Source of the DNA: Zea mays
Taxonomy: Eukaryota > Streptophyta > Magnoliopsida > Poales > Poaceae
Assembly (NCBI RefSeq): GCF_902167145.1
Contig: NC_050098.1
Span: 32,916,501 to 32,980,500 of the forward strand
Direction: 5' to 3'
Length of the DNA: 64,000 nucleotides
Notes under the pieces: model-generated
What the model saw: the letters and a program-made list of their open reading frames with translations, nothing else
Told to the model about the DNA's origin: nothing
Databases searched by the model: none
Shown here: one piece after another, positions 9,755-21,728 of the stretch
How positions within the stretch are numbered: the first letter of the stretch is position 1
How the letters are laid out: the number at the start of each line of letters is the position of its first letter
Translations under genes and position numbers: made by a program

Positions 9755-12700
9755 ATGTCTCAAGATAAAAAAGCTGTTGCCGAAACAAAGCTGAGCCTTT
9801 CTGAGGAGAAGAATCTTGGGTTTCTTGAATCAATAACAAAGACTAATACAGAGAAGATCACTAGGGAGATTTTAGAAGGTTTATCTGAAGACATCGATGA
9901 TAGTGACAGTTATGACGTGGAGAGTCGGGGTGAAGACTCCGAAGATCGACCGTGGCGACCAAGTCACACAGTCTTCGGAAAATCGAGTATTAAACAGAGT
10001 CATCTCGATAACATGAGGGGAAGATATTTTCGAGACATGTCTACTTTGAGGGCAGATGACAGAGAGAGGACTGTGCCTACTCCCGAAGAGAATGAAGTTG
10101 TGATCTTCCGAAGCTTTTTTAAAGCTGGGCTTCGGTTCCCCTTAAGCAAATTTGTGGTTGAGGTTTTAAAGATCTATCAGGTCTACCTTCATCAAATTAC
10201 TCCCGAAGCAATCATAAGAATGGGAATCTTCGTCTGGGCTGTGAAGAGCCAGGGCTTGGAGCCAAATGCAAAAAGTTTCTGCAGTATGCACGAACTGTTA
10301 TATGAGACGAAACCCTGGGGCAAAGAGCAATATCATAACAATTTTGGCTGCTATAGCTTCGTCGCTCGCTCTGGCTCGAGCTGCCCCGTGCCAACCTTCT
10401 GGAAAAGATGGCCTGGGGACTGGATGAAGGAATGGTTTTACGTGAAAAACGATTTAAAGGCACGAGAAGACATTAAAGATATTATCATGCGTCCTATCTG
10501 GCAGCGCTTCGGCCTTCGGAAATCGAAGGTGGAAATTGATGAAGCAGCCGAAGAATGCCAAAAGGCCTTTGGCATAGTCTGCTCTTTCATCGGGACAAGG
10601 GATTTAGTCCAGGAGCACATATCCTTCAGAGTGTGGCCGCTAGTAGAGCAATGGGAAATGCCAAAGGAAACTATCAGCAAGTCTGACGAAGGTGGGCTGG
10701 TTAGGTTGAAATACACCTTCAGATATGAAGGTAAGTTTATTGAGCCAGATGATGATTGGCTGAAGTGCATCGAAGCTACAAGCGACGAACTGCTTGGACC
10801 ATATTCAAAAGAAGAAGATAACGCGTTATTTGCGGCCTTCGGAGGCCGGAAGAAGAAGAGGCTGAATAGAGTTTTCGATGCTATTGGGTTTATGTACCCT
10901 GATTACCGCTACCCGCTGAAAGGGCAGAAGAGAAAAAGTGCAACTTCTGGAAAAGGTGATGCTTCAGTTGCTCTAAGTGAGCCTGCGCCAAAGAGGAAAA
11001 AGGTGAAGGTTCTTACAAACCGACCACGCTTCATTCAGTGCCCGAATTTGGTGGTGAGACCTCTACGGCTACTGAAGCCAAAGGACCTGCTCTTACATAG
11101 AAGAATGTAGAGCCGGCTATGATGCCGAAGGCTGGTAACATCGAAGAAATAGAGGCCGAGAAAACAAAGATATTAGAAGTTACAAGCCCTTTGGCAGGAA
11201 TGACAGTGCCGAAGGCACAAAAAGATCTCACGGCAACTCCTAAGAGAAAAAGGATGGTCAATGTACTAGATGTGCTGGAGACAATAAAGTCTTCAAGCAC
11301 CACTCCGAAGAAAACTGCCGAAGCGTCGAAAACACAAATTGAGACAAAACCATCCGAAGACGAAGCTGCAAAGAGCCAGACCGAGGCCGAAGCTGGGCCT
11401 TCAGAGCCCGGCAAGGAGAAATCCTTGGAAACCGGAGAAGAAGCGAAAAAAGAGGCTACAAAGCAAATTTTGCCTGAAAAAACTCTCTCTTCAACTCCCG
11501 AAGCATCTTCCAGAGTACCTGATTATATTGTACGACATGCTTCGGGCAAAAGGCTATCTGAAGAGGAAAAACGAGAAGCTCAATATTATGCCCAGAAAAT
11601 AAAATATCCAAAAGGGGCGTTGATATTCAACGGCAGCGGAGAAGAAGACTTCTTGTATTGTCTCCCAGGCAGCAAGGAGATCTCTGTCTGCCGGGAGATG
11701 GGCAGAAGCTTCGGATTCCCGACGCTAGAAGACGGGCTCTCAGTGCTATCAAAAGATGAATTGGCCGACAACTTAGCATACAACAGCTTAAAGGTGAGGG
11801 AATAAGATTTTTGTACTTAAAAACAAAATTTTTCCATTTGCTTATACTTAATACCGCACTCCTTTTGCAGGGCCTTATTCTTAGCAACGCCCTCAGGGCG
11901 CAAAAAAGCGCTGAAGACGAGGGATGTACCATGGCCTTGAATAACCTTCGTTCCGAAGTGATTGAGCTAAGGAACGAAGGTCTTGAAAAAGATAAAATAT
12001 TAAACTCATTGGTGAGCAAGATAAAAGAAGACGAAGCTACTTCAAAAGCCCAAGCTGAGGCCCAGAGATGCGAAATTGAAGATCTTCGGAAACAGCTGGC
12101 AGAAGAAAAATTAAAATGTGCAATTGCCGAAGCTGACCGAGACGCCAGTGACTACTGGAAAAATTACTGGGAAAAAACAGTTGTGGAGCTTCGTTCTTCA
12201 AAAGAAAGATGCTATGAAAAATCTGTAGCATGTGTACAAAGGATAAAAACCAGCTTCGCCAATATTGGCGCATATTCGAATGAAGACAACTTCGTACTGG
12301 GCGATCCCGAAGGTCCAATCGACTGGATCAACGGCGAAGCCGAAGCCTTTGAGGAAGTTTTGAGTGGTCGTGGAGATGTCTGCGCCTTCTCAGGTGCCAG
12401 GGGAATTGCGGTCATTTTGGAGAAGACAGGATGCGAACATGTGAAAATTCTGGCCCAAGCCGAAGCCGCGTTCTCTATTGAAGATACAGAAGACCCCTCG
12501 ACCGAGGCAAGCTTAGTTGGCGGAAAGTTTTTTTACCGACATCTGGGAAGATGGTGGCCGAATGATGGCTCACGAAATTATAAAAAAAAGTGAAAAAGAT
12601 ACTCACGATGCTAGAGAAGCAGCAAAGGCAGCTGAAAAAACTGCAGAGCTTGAAAGGCGGATAGGTATTACCTAATTGCTTTTGACTTTATGTTTTATTT

Positions 12701-12891
12701 CTGTGACTTCGAACTTATTTATGTTTTGTATCGCAGCTGAACTATCTCCTCCCCCGGAGCTTTTCGAGTCACTGGCCGACCCCGAAGCAAAAAAGGAAGA
12801 TGAAATTACAAAGATGGCCGAAGCTATTATGGATGAAGCTATGACTCAACTACTAAACGAAGCTGCAGAAGCAGTTTTAAAAGAAGAATAG
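9755..12891 (+). pseudogene. E2 antisense spliced gene with gypsy-type transposon-like domain
   Basis: Three-exon gene opposite to gag. The start is the ATG at 9755 (MSQDKKAVAE), matching the E3 start although the frame is open upstream. Exon 1 (9755-11793) has an acidic N-terminus, then about residues 115-235 resemble Pfam's putative gypsy-type transposon domain (FFKAGLRFPLS, WKRWPGDWMKEWFYV). An Ala/Glu/Lys/Pro-rich linker follows. Intron 1 is 11794-11870 (phase 0). Exon 2 (11871-12664) is a coiled coil plus a conserved block (DPEGPIDWINGEAEAFEEV). Intron 2 is 12665-12736 (phase 1). Exon 3 ends at TAG 12889-12891. Relative to E3 there is a deletion of about 10 bases near 11035 and an extra T near 12530, so this copy is broken. 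The intact product would be about 1000 residues, of unknown function. Confidence 0.85.
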
Positions 12892-13350
12892 CTATTGTTG
12901 TAGAAACATTCGGAATATTGATGTAATATTTGCTGAACAAAGTGTGTAATATTTTACAGTTTTGAATGTAATATATAAGCTGTTTGTAATCCAGTTCTTT
13001 ACGATGCATGAAACTTTACGTACATACCGTTTTTGAGCCTTCGGCGAAAAAACACCTTCCCTTCTTTTCATGCTTCGTGAAGAATACCCGTATTCCATGA
13101 AAATATTATGCTTCGTAAGCAATAGATCTTCTTTGATATTAGAGTTGACGAAGCTGTACTTATTTTGTGCCTTGCCACAACTTCTTCGAAACAATTTCCG
13201 AAGATCAATATTGTATCCCCTTCTTGTGCCATTGATGCAGTATGATGTATGATGTCATGTTATGCGAATGATGAGATGATGTTATGCTATGCAAAATGCT
13301 ATTTGTGCCGATAATACACACACATTCCCACAGTAAAATACACAATCTTT
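12892..13350. other. E2 spacer downstream of antisense gene
   Basis: No supported gene. Carries AAAAAACACCTTCCCTT at 13047-13063, followed by GCTTCGTGAAG-type words and an ATGATG-rich stretch. Likely the 3' UTR and end-formation region of the plus-strand gene, by position only. Confidence 0.5.
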
Positions 13351-13730
13351 TTGCCATTTATTTTTCGGCTTCACCGCTTATTTTTCGGTGTATCAGCGCT
13401 GACTTTTCGCTGTAAGCCTCCCTTAGGAGCTTCTTCGCCTTCTATTTCGGCGGTATCAGCGTTGACTTTTTGCCGTAAGCCTCCCTTAGGAGCTTCTTCG
13501 CCTTATATTTTGGCGGAATCAGCATTTATTTTTCGCTGTAAGCTCTGCATTCCCTTTGGAACGACTTTTGAGCAGAAAACTTACGCTGTGCTCCCTTAGG
13601 AACGACTTTTTGTTGCTTCGGTCAAACTTACGCTGCGTTCCTTAGAACGACTTTTTGTTGCTTCGGCACAACTTGTAATATGATTGTGAACCCCACGCTC
13701 TTGAGAACGATTTTCGTGATTCATCAACTT
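13351..13730. repeat. E2 hairpin-rich tandem repeats between convergent genes
   Basis: Units of roughly 60 bases contain CCTCCCTTAGGAGCTTCTTC and short self-complementary stretches (CACCG...CGGTG, CGCC...GGCG). Later units change to CTCCCTTAGGAACGACTTTT with a spacing near 50. Homologous to 2511-2830 and 37020-37330. Confidence 0.72.
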
Positions 13731-13894
13731 TTGGAACTTTGTGAGTCTGTGAAAAAGGTTTATTATATCATGACAATTACGAAGCTATTACAAGGGATTG
13801 AAAACAACAAAAGAACTAGGCTTTCAATGATTATTCTTTATTAAAAAAGAAAATGATGACGAATGCAAAAACTGTTTTAGAGGTAGGATATCTC

Positions 13895-15421
13895 CTAGTA
13901 GATGTGCTTCGATTCTGGCACAGTACTGTTGACTATGCGAGCTTCGGACTGTTCCCTGAGGTCTCGCTGCTGTTGAGTGTGCTGGCTCCCTTCTGGCTGC
14001 TGGCCTTGGGGATATGCGGGTTGCATTGGTGGTGGAGGTGGAGGTTGTTGCCAAGATGCCTGAGATAGGCTTGCCGAAGCAACAGAAACTGCAGGATGGT
14101 TACCCACGTACTCTGGTATGTACGGTGAATGATACGAAGCAGTATGCATAACTTGCTTCGGCTGGTTCTGTTAAGCTGCAGCTTCTGCTATCTCCTTCTG
14201 TTTCTAGATGGTGACATGGCACATCCTTGTAGTATGGCCTTTGTCCTCACCGCAAAATAGGCAATAAATTTTCCTGGGCTGATCCCCAAATCTTCCACCG
14301 AAGCCCCTGGCGCCTCTGCCCATTGGAGCTGGAGGCCGAGGATAGCTTTGTTGCTGCCTCGAAGCCTGAGAGGAATATTGCGGCCTCTGCTGCTGACCTC
14401 CTCTGTCGTCATTCTGAGTAGAGTGGATTGATATGACGTGCCTTGGGTGGACTCTTCCTCCGAAGCCCCTGGTCATTTTGGAGAACCTGTAAGCTCCCTC
14501 CCTTCTTTACTGAAAGTCATTATCAGCGCGGATGTATTCATCCATCTTCTGAAGCAATTTCTCCAGGGTCTGAGGTGGCTTCCTGGCGAAGTATTGGGCC
14601 ACAGGTCCTGGCCGAAGCCCCTTGATCATGGCCTCAATGACAATTTCATTGGGCACTGTTGGCGCTTGTGCTCTCAGACGCAAGAACCTTCGGACATACA
14701 CCTAGAGGTATTCTTCGTGATCTTGCGTGCACTAGAACAAAGCTTGAGCAGTAACCGGCTTCGTCTGAAACCCTTGGAAACTGGTGATCAGCATGTCCTT
14801 CAGTTTCTGCCATGATGTGATTGTTCCTGGCCGAAGAGAGGAGTACCAGGTTTGTGCAACATTCTTGACTGCCATGACGAAGGATTTCGCCATGACTGCA
14901 GTATTGCCACCATATGAAGATATGGTAGCTTCGTAGCTCATCAGAAATTGCTTCGGATCTGAGTGTCCGTCCTACATGGGGAGCTGGTGTGGCTTGTAAG
15001 ACGGGGGCCAAGGTGTTGCCTGCAATTCTGCTAACAGAGGAGAAGCATCATCAAAAGCAAAATTTTCATGATGGAAATCCTCATACCAATCATCCTCGTT
15101 GAAGAAGCCCTCTTGGTGAAGCTCTCTGTGTTGGGGCCTTCGGTTTTGCTCATCTTGAGTAAGATGACGTACTTCTTCAGTGGCTTCGTCAATCTGCCTT
15201 TGTAAGTCAGCTAGCCGAGCCATTTTTTCCTTCTTCTTCTGCACTTGCTGATGAAGCATCTCCATATTCCTGATCTCTTGGTCCAGCTCATCCTCTTGGG
15301 GTGTTGGACTGGTGGCTTTCCTCTTCTGGCTTCAGGCCTCTCGAAGAGAAAGGGTCTCCTGGTTCGGGTCTAGCGGCTGCAGAGCGGCAGTCCCTGTCGC
15401 TGAAGCTTTCTTTGGCGGCAT
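13895..15421 (-). pseudogene. gag: E2 gag
   Basis: Structural Gag of a Gypsy element. It starts at the ATG 15419-15421 (MPPKKASATG), 40 bases after the primer region, and ends at TAG 13895-13897; E3 has TGA at the aligned site, supporting a true terminus. Landmarks are an N-terminal coiled coil (EMLHQQVQKKKEKMARLADL), a capsid segment (FVMAVKNVAQTWYSSL, MIKGLRPGPVAQYF), a CCHC knuckle CLFCGEDKGHTTRMC near 14240-14285 and a Gln/Pro-rich C-terminus. The frame spans 1527 bases without a net shift but is broken by about seven in-frame stops (for example near 15333, 14972, 14732, 14702, 14507, 14204 and 14171). Most fit CAG, CAA or CGA changed by C to T. Confidence 0.88.
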
Positions 15422-15460
15422 GACGAAGGTCGATGCTTGCCGAAGGTGGTCGAAAAGGGT

Positions 15461-15480
15461 TCACCGGAGGTGGGCGCCAA
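15461..15480 (-). other. E2 primer-binding region
   Basis: Identical over 20 bases to the primer regions of E1 and E3, directly adjoining the 5' LTR. Confidence 0.75.
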
Positions 15481-16150
15481 TGTTGGGGACTTGTCCTTAA
15501 ATGCTATGAATTAAGAACAAGGCAACACAAAATTTGTTAAACGTTAAAGTCCTTCGTCCTTCGAAACATTACTTCCCTCGGGATATAATGAGTCTTGGAC
15601 AAAGGTTATGAAGGACATACCTTCATAATTACAACAAATAATGAAGAAGGATTCATACAAAGTATGAATAATAACATAAACACTTAAATATCTTCATTAA
15701 CTCATTTCTATTTTTTATTATTATGGAAAAATAGAAATGATAACAAATTACAAATATACCTTCGGCTTGAAAGAAGGCAAAAGTACAAGCGCGACACAAA
15801 AGCAAATGCCAAGTCAGCGTGAACAGTACGAGAGCACTGTTCATCTATTTATAGGCACGAGACACAGCCCATGTAAAATTACACCCATGCCCTTTACATT
15901 TGCTAATAATTCTATAGTAATCCATCGAGGCCTAAATAGTCTTTTTCCCCTTTAAGTCGGTTTCCTTTTCTACTGTCACGCCGAAGCTCCCCTGCGCATA
16001 GCTTCGGCTCTGCGCCATCCTTCGTATTCTTTGTGCTTCTTCATATTGTGGTTATGACCTAAGTCCGAAGGTACCTGTTCATGTATCATACTCCAGAAAC
16101 ATTGTTAAATCATGTTTTTGAGGACCTTCGGAAGCCGAAGGCCCCCAACA
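15481..16150 (-). repeat. E2 5' LTR (670 bp)
   Basis: TGTTGGGGAC...CCCCCAACA, paired with 8780-9447. Minus-strand TATAAATA at 15846-15853. Confidence 0.93.
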
Positions 16151-16155
16151 TATTC

Positions 16156-18183
16156 AATTGATACCTATTGAGAGTACTGATTTGCAATTTAAAGTACCAT
16201 TGGCATAAAAGGAGTATCAATTGAATATAATCATGCAACAAATGGAACATGTGCAGTATTTAATCAATTAAGTTCTAGATAGGAGAATTTATAAGCTATG
16301 CTACTTTAGACATTTGCAATCCAAAAGGATGTGATACATATTTACCGATTTTAGATGACGTTGGAGTAGCATATACAAGAGAAACTCATTCTCTTATGAA
16401 ATGTATAGAAGATACATTTATTGGAGCAAAGAATCTTTAATACCCATAAAAATTTGCAGTGGAAGCGATTGTCTTTGCCCGAAAATTCCTTTATAATTTG
16501 AGACTACACACATAATAGACTTGAAAATGAAGTTAGTCTCAAAGATTCAAATTATAGACCATTTTCTCCCTAAATGTATGCATACAAGTGATGAATACTT
16601 GTTTAGCTTATGCATTTGGACTTGTGAGGCCCATGGATTAAGTTCTACAATTTGAACCTTGATACAAATAAAGTATGAAAATTTGAAATTGTACCAATTG
16701 AAGGAATTACTCATAATCAAAAGGTATACTAATAGACATGATATGCGATATTTTAAGCCAAGATTCTTGAGAAGTTAGCATGTTTGACTCATACCTCACT
16801 AAGATGACTTAAGACTAACTTATGACATCACCACAAGAGGTATTAATCAAATATCTAGAGATTCTTTAATCGTCACCACAAGTGCAACCTTATGGGTGAC
16901 TTAAGATATTGCATATATATGCACACACTAGCATGTAAGAGCCTAGATACAAAAATGTAATACAATAGTTCATGGAGTGACACACCTTTGTTCTACACCA
17001 CATGGTCTCCATTATAATCATAAATTTCCATCTTAGCTTTTTATAGGCTTGACATTTCAAAGAGAAACTTATCCTCTTCAAACGATCAAGAGAAACTCAT
17101 TTTCATTTCTATGGAATCATTCATCCTCATTTGATGTTCTCCAAGGTGTGAGACTACACAACATGAACTTGAAAGAAATCATTAGTCTCATAAGATATAG
17201 GCTAAACTCTCCCTCAATTTGTGCATGCAAGAGTATACAAAGTACACTTATGCACATCAACAATACGAGGTTAAAGAACATGTTTGCACTATATCTTGGT
17301 TTAACATAAAATGCTTTACATAGATGATGAAAATTAAACCAATTAAAAGTTTAAAAACTGAAAGTATATCAATTGAAATCCTGAAGGATAAAGCATGCTA
17401 ATATGAACCTCAAACCTCATAATGAAGGATATTATATGATTATATCACTACTTCTTCATTATTTGGTTTATAGGATAGTTCAACTTCCTTCTTGATTCAC
17501 TGTGCTTTCTTTTCTTTTATGATTTCATCCAACCAAGTGATCTTGAACTTTATTCATCTTTGCTTGGTTCAATTATACTTGATATGAGACCCATTGAAAC
17601 TCAATGATTGAAAGAACCAAGACTCTTATATTTGTAGATTTTGAATCCATCTTGAAAGCACTTGGAAGGACCTTGTTGAAACACTTAGAAAAGAGAGCAT
17701 TAAAATCACAAGGGAGGGTTTCACAAATGATGATCCTTATATGTGGATGGCAAATGAATCATCATTCTTGAAAGCCAAAAGGATAGACTAAATTCCTTTA
17801 AATTAGTGCACACATATAGTTGATGTCAAAGTTATATGCACTATTGAAAATTTTATATTGCAAGTAATTTAACCTATACTATGGTACATCCCACTAAGGA
17901 TAGAATGCTAAAACAACTGAAGGAGAGGAAGTTTTCATACCTTGGCCTCTTATCAACTTCATCTTACTTTAGTTGAATAGTATCCTTTAAGCTTGTGGTT
18001 TATCCAATTTAAAACAAGCACCATCTCTTAACATAGATTTCCTATGGATAAACTCAACACAAGAGATGGCATTAGTAGCACAAGCACTAGTTCCTTATTT
18101 TGCAACCCTTTATATGTGGAAGGCAAGCGAGTTGCTAAAATAGAGAAACCTCATAATATGGACTAAATTTCCCTTGAGCCCTC
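16156..18183 (-). mobile_element. Old host element: internal noncoding segment 2
   Basis: AT-rich with no supported coding. Degenerate repeats are visible: the GAGACTACACA...TTAGTCTCA block near 16500-16545 recurs near 17151-17190 (about 650 bases on), and AGAGAAACTCATTCTCT near 16380 has relatives near 17060-17105 and 40795. The segment joins 8779 on the left (across E2) and 39749 on the right (across E3). Confidence 0.6.
18179..18183. repeat. Target-site duplication of E3 (CCCTC)
   Basis: CCCTC left of E3; identical copy at 39744-39748. Confidence 0.9.
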
Positions 18184-18853
18184 TGTTGGGGACTTGTTCT
18201 CAAAAGCTATGAGTTAAGAACAAGGCAACACAGAAAATGTTAAACGTTAAAGCCCTTCGTCCTTCGAGGCATTATTTCCCTTAGGGTATAATGATCTTCG
18301 GACGAAGGTTATGAAGGACATACCTTCATCAGTGCAACGTACAATAATAAAAAGAGAATCATATGAAATATATGAGATAACAAGAACAATTATGTATTGT
18401 TATCAGCTCATTTCTATTTTGTTATTATGGAAAAATAGAAATGATATTAAGTTACAAATGTACCTTCGGCTTGAAAGAAGGTAAGGGTACAAGCGTGACG
18501 CCAAAGCAAATGCCAAGTCAGCCTGAACAGTACGGGAGCACTGTTCATCTATTTATAGGCACGGGACGCAGCCCATGTATAATTACACTCATGCCCTTTA
18601 CATTTGCTAATGACTCTATAGTAATCCATCGAGGTCTAAATAGCCTTTTCCCTTTTAAGTCGGTTCCCCTTTCTGCTATCATGCCGAAGCTCCCCTGCGC
18701 ACAGCTTCGGCTCTGCACCAACCTTCGTATTCTTTGTACTTCTTCACATTGTGGTTCTGATCCGAGTCCGAAGGTACCTGTTCATGTATTATACTCCAGA
18801 AACATTGTTAAATCATGTTTTTGAGGACCTTCGAAAGACGAAGGCCCCCAACA
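18184..18853 (-). repeat. E3 3' LTR (670 bp)
   Basis: TGTTGGGGAC...CCCCCAACA; pairs with 39074-39743. Minus-strand TATAAATA at 18550-18557. Adjacent purine tract GAGGGGCTAC on minus. Confidence 0.93.
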
Positions 18854-19156
18854 GTAGCCCCTCGCAAGGTTAATTTGCTAGAATAACAAATTCAGATTGC
18901 GATATGGACGAAGGCCCTAAGCCGAAGGTCCAAAAAAACACCTTCCCTTTGCTAGAATAGCAACAGTCAATGACAGACGGGGCCCTCCAACTTGGAGCGC
19001 GCTGGGCGTATAAATAAGAACTCACCCCGAGCACATTTAGTACGCCTGCTTTGCTTTGCTTGATTTCTTAGCTCTTGCTTTCCAACAGTTGCTTAGTTTC
19101 TTAAATTTTCTAAGCTTCGGATTTAAGGACATATTTTTGTCAGTTTCGAAGATAAG
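18854..19156 (+). promoter_or_regulatory. E3 promoter and leader of the antisense gene
   Basis: Same layout as E2: the word AAAAAACACCTTCCCTT at 18933-18949, TATAAATA at 19009-19016, ATG at 19157 (148 bases from TATA start to ATG). Confidence 0.72.
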
Positions 19157-21100
19157 ATGTCTCAAGACAAGAAAACAGTTGCTGAAGCGAAGCTAACCGA
19201 AGAGGAGAAGCTTCTTGAGGAAAAGACTGTTGGATTCATTGAGTCAATTGCAAAGACAAATACAGAAAATATTACAAAAGAAATTCTAGAAGGCTTATCT
19301 GAAGATACCGATGACAGCGATAGTTATGATGCGGAAAGTGGGGGCGAAGACTCCGAAGATCGGCCCTGGCGGCCAAGTCACTCAGTCTTCGGGAAATCGT
19401 CTATCAGACAGAGTCATCTTGATAACATGAGAGGAAGGTATTTTTGAGACATATCTATTGTGAGGGCTGACAACGGAGACAGGACTGTTCCTGTTCCTGA
19501 AGAGATTGAAGTCGTAATCTACCGAAGCTTCTTCAAGGCTGGGCTTCGGTTCCCCTTAAGCAGATTTGTTGTTGAAGTTTTAAAGATATATGAGATTTTC
19601 CTTCACCAGATTACTCCCGAAGCAATTATCAGAATGGGGATCTTCGTCTGGGCCGTGAGGAGTCAAGGTTTGGAGCCAAGTGCAAAATGTTTCTGCAGCA
19701 TGCACGAACTTTTATGTGAGACGAAGCCGTGGGGTAAGGAACAGTATCATAACAATTTTGGTTGCTATAGCTTTGTTGCTCGCTCTAGCTCAAGCTGCCC
19801 AGTGCCAACATTTCAGAAAAGATGGCCCGGAGACTGGATGAAAGAATGGTTCTATGTGAAGAATGATTTAAAGGCAAGAGAAGATATTACAGAGATTATT
19901 ATGCGCCCCATTTGGTCCCGCTTCGGCCTTCGGAAACCGAAGGTAGAAATTGATGAAGCAGTCGAAGAATGTCGAAGGGCCTTCGGCATAGTTTGCTCTT
20001 TCATCGGGACACGAGATTTAGTCCAAGAACATGTGGCCTACAGGATATGGCCATTGGTAGACAACTGTGAGATGTCAAAAGAGACCATCAGCAACCCTAA
20101 CAAAGGTGGTTTGGTTCGATTGAAATATACCTTCAGGTTTAGAGACCAATTTATCGAACCAGATGATGACTGGCTGAAGTGTGTTGAAAACACTAGTGAT
20201 GAACTACTTGGAGTCTACTCGAAATCTGAAGATAACTCACTATCCACGGCCTTCGGGAGCCAAAAAAAGAAGAGGCTAAATAGAGTTTTTGATGCTATTG
20301 GATTTATGTACCCTGACTACCGCTACCCGCCACGGGGGCAGAAGAGAAAAATTGCAACTTCTGGGAAGGATGTTGCTTCAGCTGCTCCAAGCGAGCCCGC
20401 GCCAAAGAGGAAAAAGGTGAAGGTTCTTACTCACCGACCGCGCTATATTGAACCGGCCATAGTGCCTGAATTTGGTGGTGAGACCTCTTCGGCTACTGAA
20501 GCGAAAGAACCTGCTCTCCCCACGCAAAAGATTGAAGAGCCGGCTGGAGTGCCGAAGGCACCCTCAGCCAAATTAGCTGAGCCAAAGGTGGTTAATATTG
20601 AAGAAACAAGAGTTGAAGGGACAAAAATATTAGAAGTTCTAAGCCCTTCGACAGAAGTGACAGTGCCGAAAGCACAAAAAGGTCTTACATCGACCCCCAA
20701 GAGGAAAAGGATGGCCAGTGTACTGGATGTGCTGGAGACGATAAAAACTTCAAGTTCTACTCCAGGGAAATCAGCCGAGGCTTCACAAGCGCAGACTGAG
20801 ACAAAGTTGACCGAAGCCGAAGCTACAAAGAGCCAGGCCGAGACCAAAGCTGGGCCTTCAGAGCCCGCCAAGGAGAAATCCCTGGAAACTGGAGAAAAGG
20901 CAACAAAAAAAGAAGTTGTAGAACAAATTCTGCCTGAAGAAGCTACCACTCCTACTCCCGAAACACCTTCCAAAATTCTTGATTATATTATACGACATGC
21001 TTCGGGAAAAAGATTGTCTGAAGAAGAGATTTTTGAAGCTAAACACTATGCCCAAGAACTGAAGTATCCGAAGGGGGCCTTAGTGTTCAATGGCACAGAT
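19157..21100 (+). pseudogene. E3 antisense gene, exon 1 left of the Grande-like insertion
   Basis: Starts MSQDKKTVAE at 19157. An in-frame TGA at 19445-19447 stands where E2 reads CGA, so it is a nonsense change; the same frame then runs on to the insertion. The gypsy-type transposon-like region (FFKAGLRFPLSRFVVEVL, then FQKRWPGDWMKEWFYVKND) lies near 19520-19880. The Ala/Glu/Pro/Thr-rich linker is intact here, where E2 has a deletion. Up to 21100 there are exactly 648 codons. The frame resumes in phase at 35179 once the insertion and one 5-bp duplication are discounted, so the element landed in an open exon. Confidence 0.87.
21096..21100. repeat. Target-site duplication of the Grande-like element (CAGAT/CAGAC)
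   Basis: CAGAT on the left and CAGAC at 35174-35178 on the right. One C/T difference, consistent with decay of the left copy. The site is inside exon 1 of the E3 antisense gene. Confidence 0.82.
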
Positions 21101-21728
21101 TGTCAGTGTTTTGGGTCCGACCGCACACCCGGGGTTGCCCCTCAAGGTGTTTTAGGAGTAGGACGGTGTCGCCGACTGTAGCTAAATGGTTCGTGCCAGA
21201 TGCACGAAGAATAATGGACAGTGTTTATAGGTTCGGGCCGCTTTGAGATGCGTAACACCCTACGTCCTGGCGAGTATGCTTTGTGTATGGGTTACAAGGT
21301 AGCTCTCTAAAGTGAGAACGCAGAGAGTTGAGGTGGATGGCTGAGTAGTGGGATCGATCGTTCTGAAGGGGTGCCCCCTAGGCCTTATATATTCGAGCGT
21401 GAGGCAATACATGTGGATATGATAACAATGTGCACGTAAAAGATGGTGAACCGTTTTAGACTATCTTCCTATGATTCTGCCGACTTATCCTCGCTTGGTT
21501 CCGTCGTACGGGGCTCCAGCACGGGAAAGTCGGATCTTCTGTTGCGGTCGCTTGCTCAACGCTGTGGGGCCGTCCGGGTTTGCGCCAACCCGGCCTTATG
21601 TCGATCTGCTTCACTGGTCGTTCCTCCCCAGGCCCATGAAGGAGTGACCTCATGGGTTATTGGGCCCTTGGGCCTTTCGTGAGGTCTTTCATCCTTCTAG
21701 TGGACCCGGGGGATATCTGTCCCCCACA
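21101..21728 (-). repeat. Grande-like 3' LTR (628 bp)
   Basis: TGTCAGTGTT...CCCCCACA, paired with 34547-35173. The minus-strand TATATAA-like motif is near 21385-21391. Confidence 0.93.

Larger units (their letters stand above)
8780..16150 (-). mobile_element. E2: non-autonomous Gypsy LTR retrotransposon, gag plus antisense gene, no pol
   Basis: 7371 bp flanked by TATTC. On the minus strand: 5' LTR 15481-16150, primer region 15461-15480, gag 15421-13895, hairpin array, then the plus-strand gene 9755-12891 and 3' LTR 8780-9447. There is no protease, RT, RNase H or integrase. A purine tract GAGGGGCTAC (minus strand) abuts the 3' LTR at 9448. By hand I count about 15 substitutions and 2 indels between the LTRs (about 2.2%). 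The left terminus is TA rather than TG (8780-8781), a point mutation. The missing enzymes could come from elements like E1, which shares the LTR ends and primer region. Confidence 0.93.
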
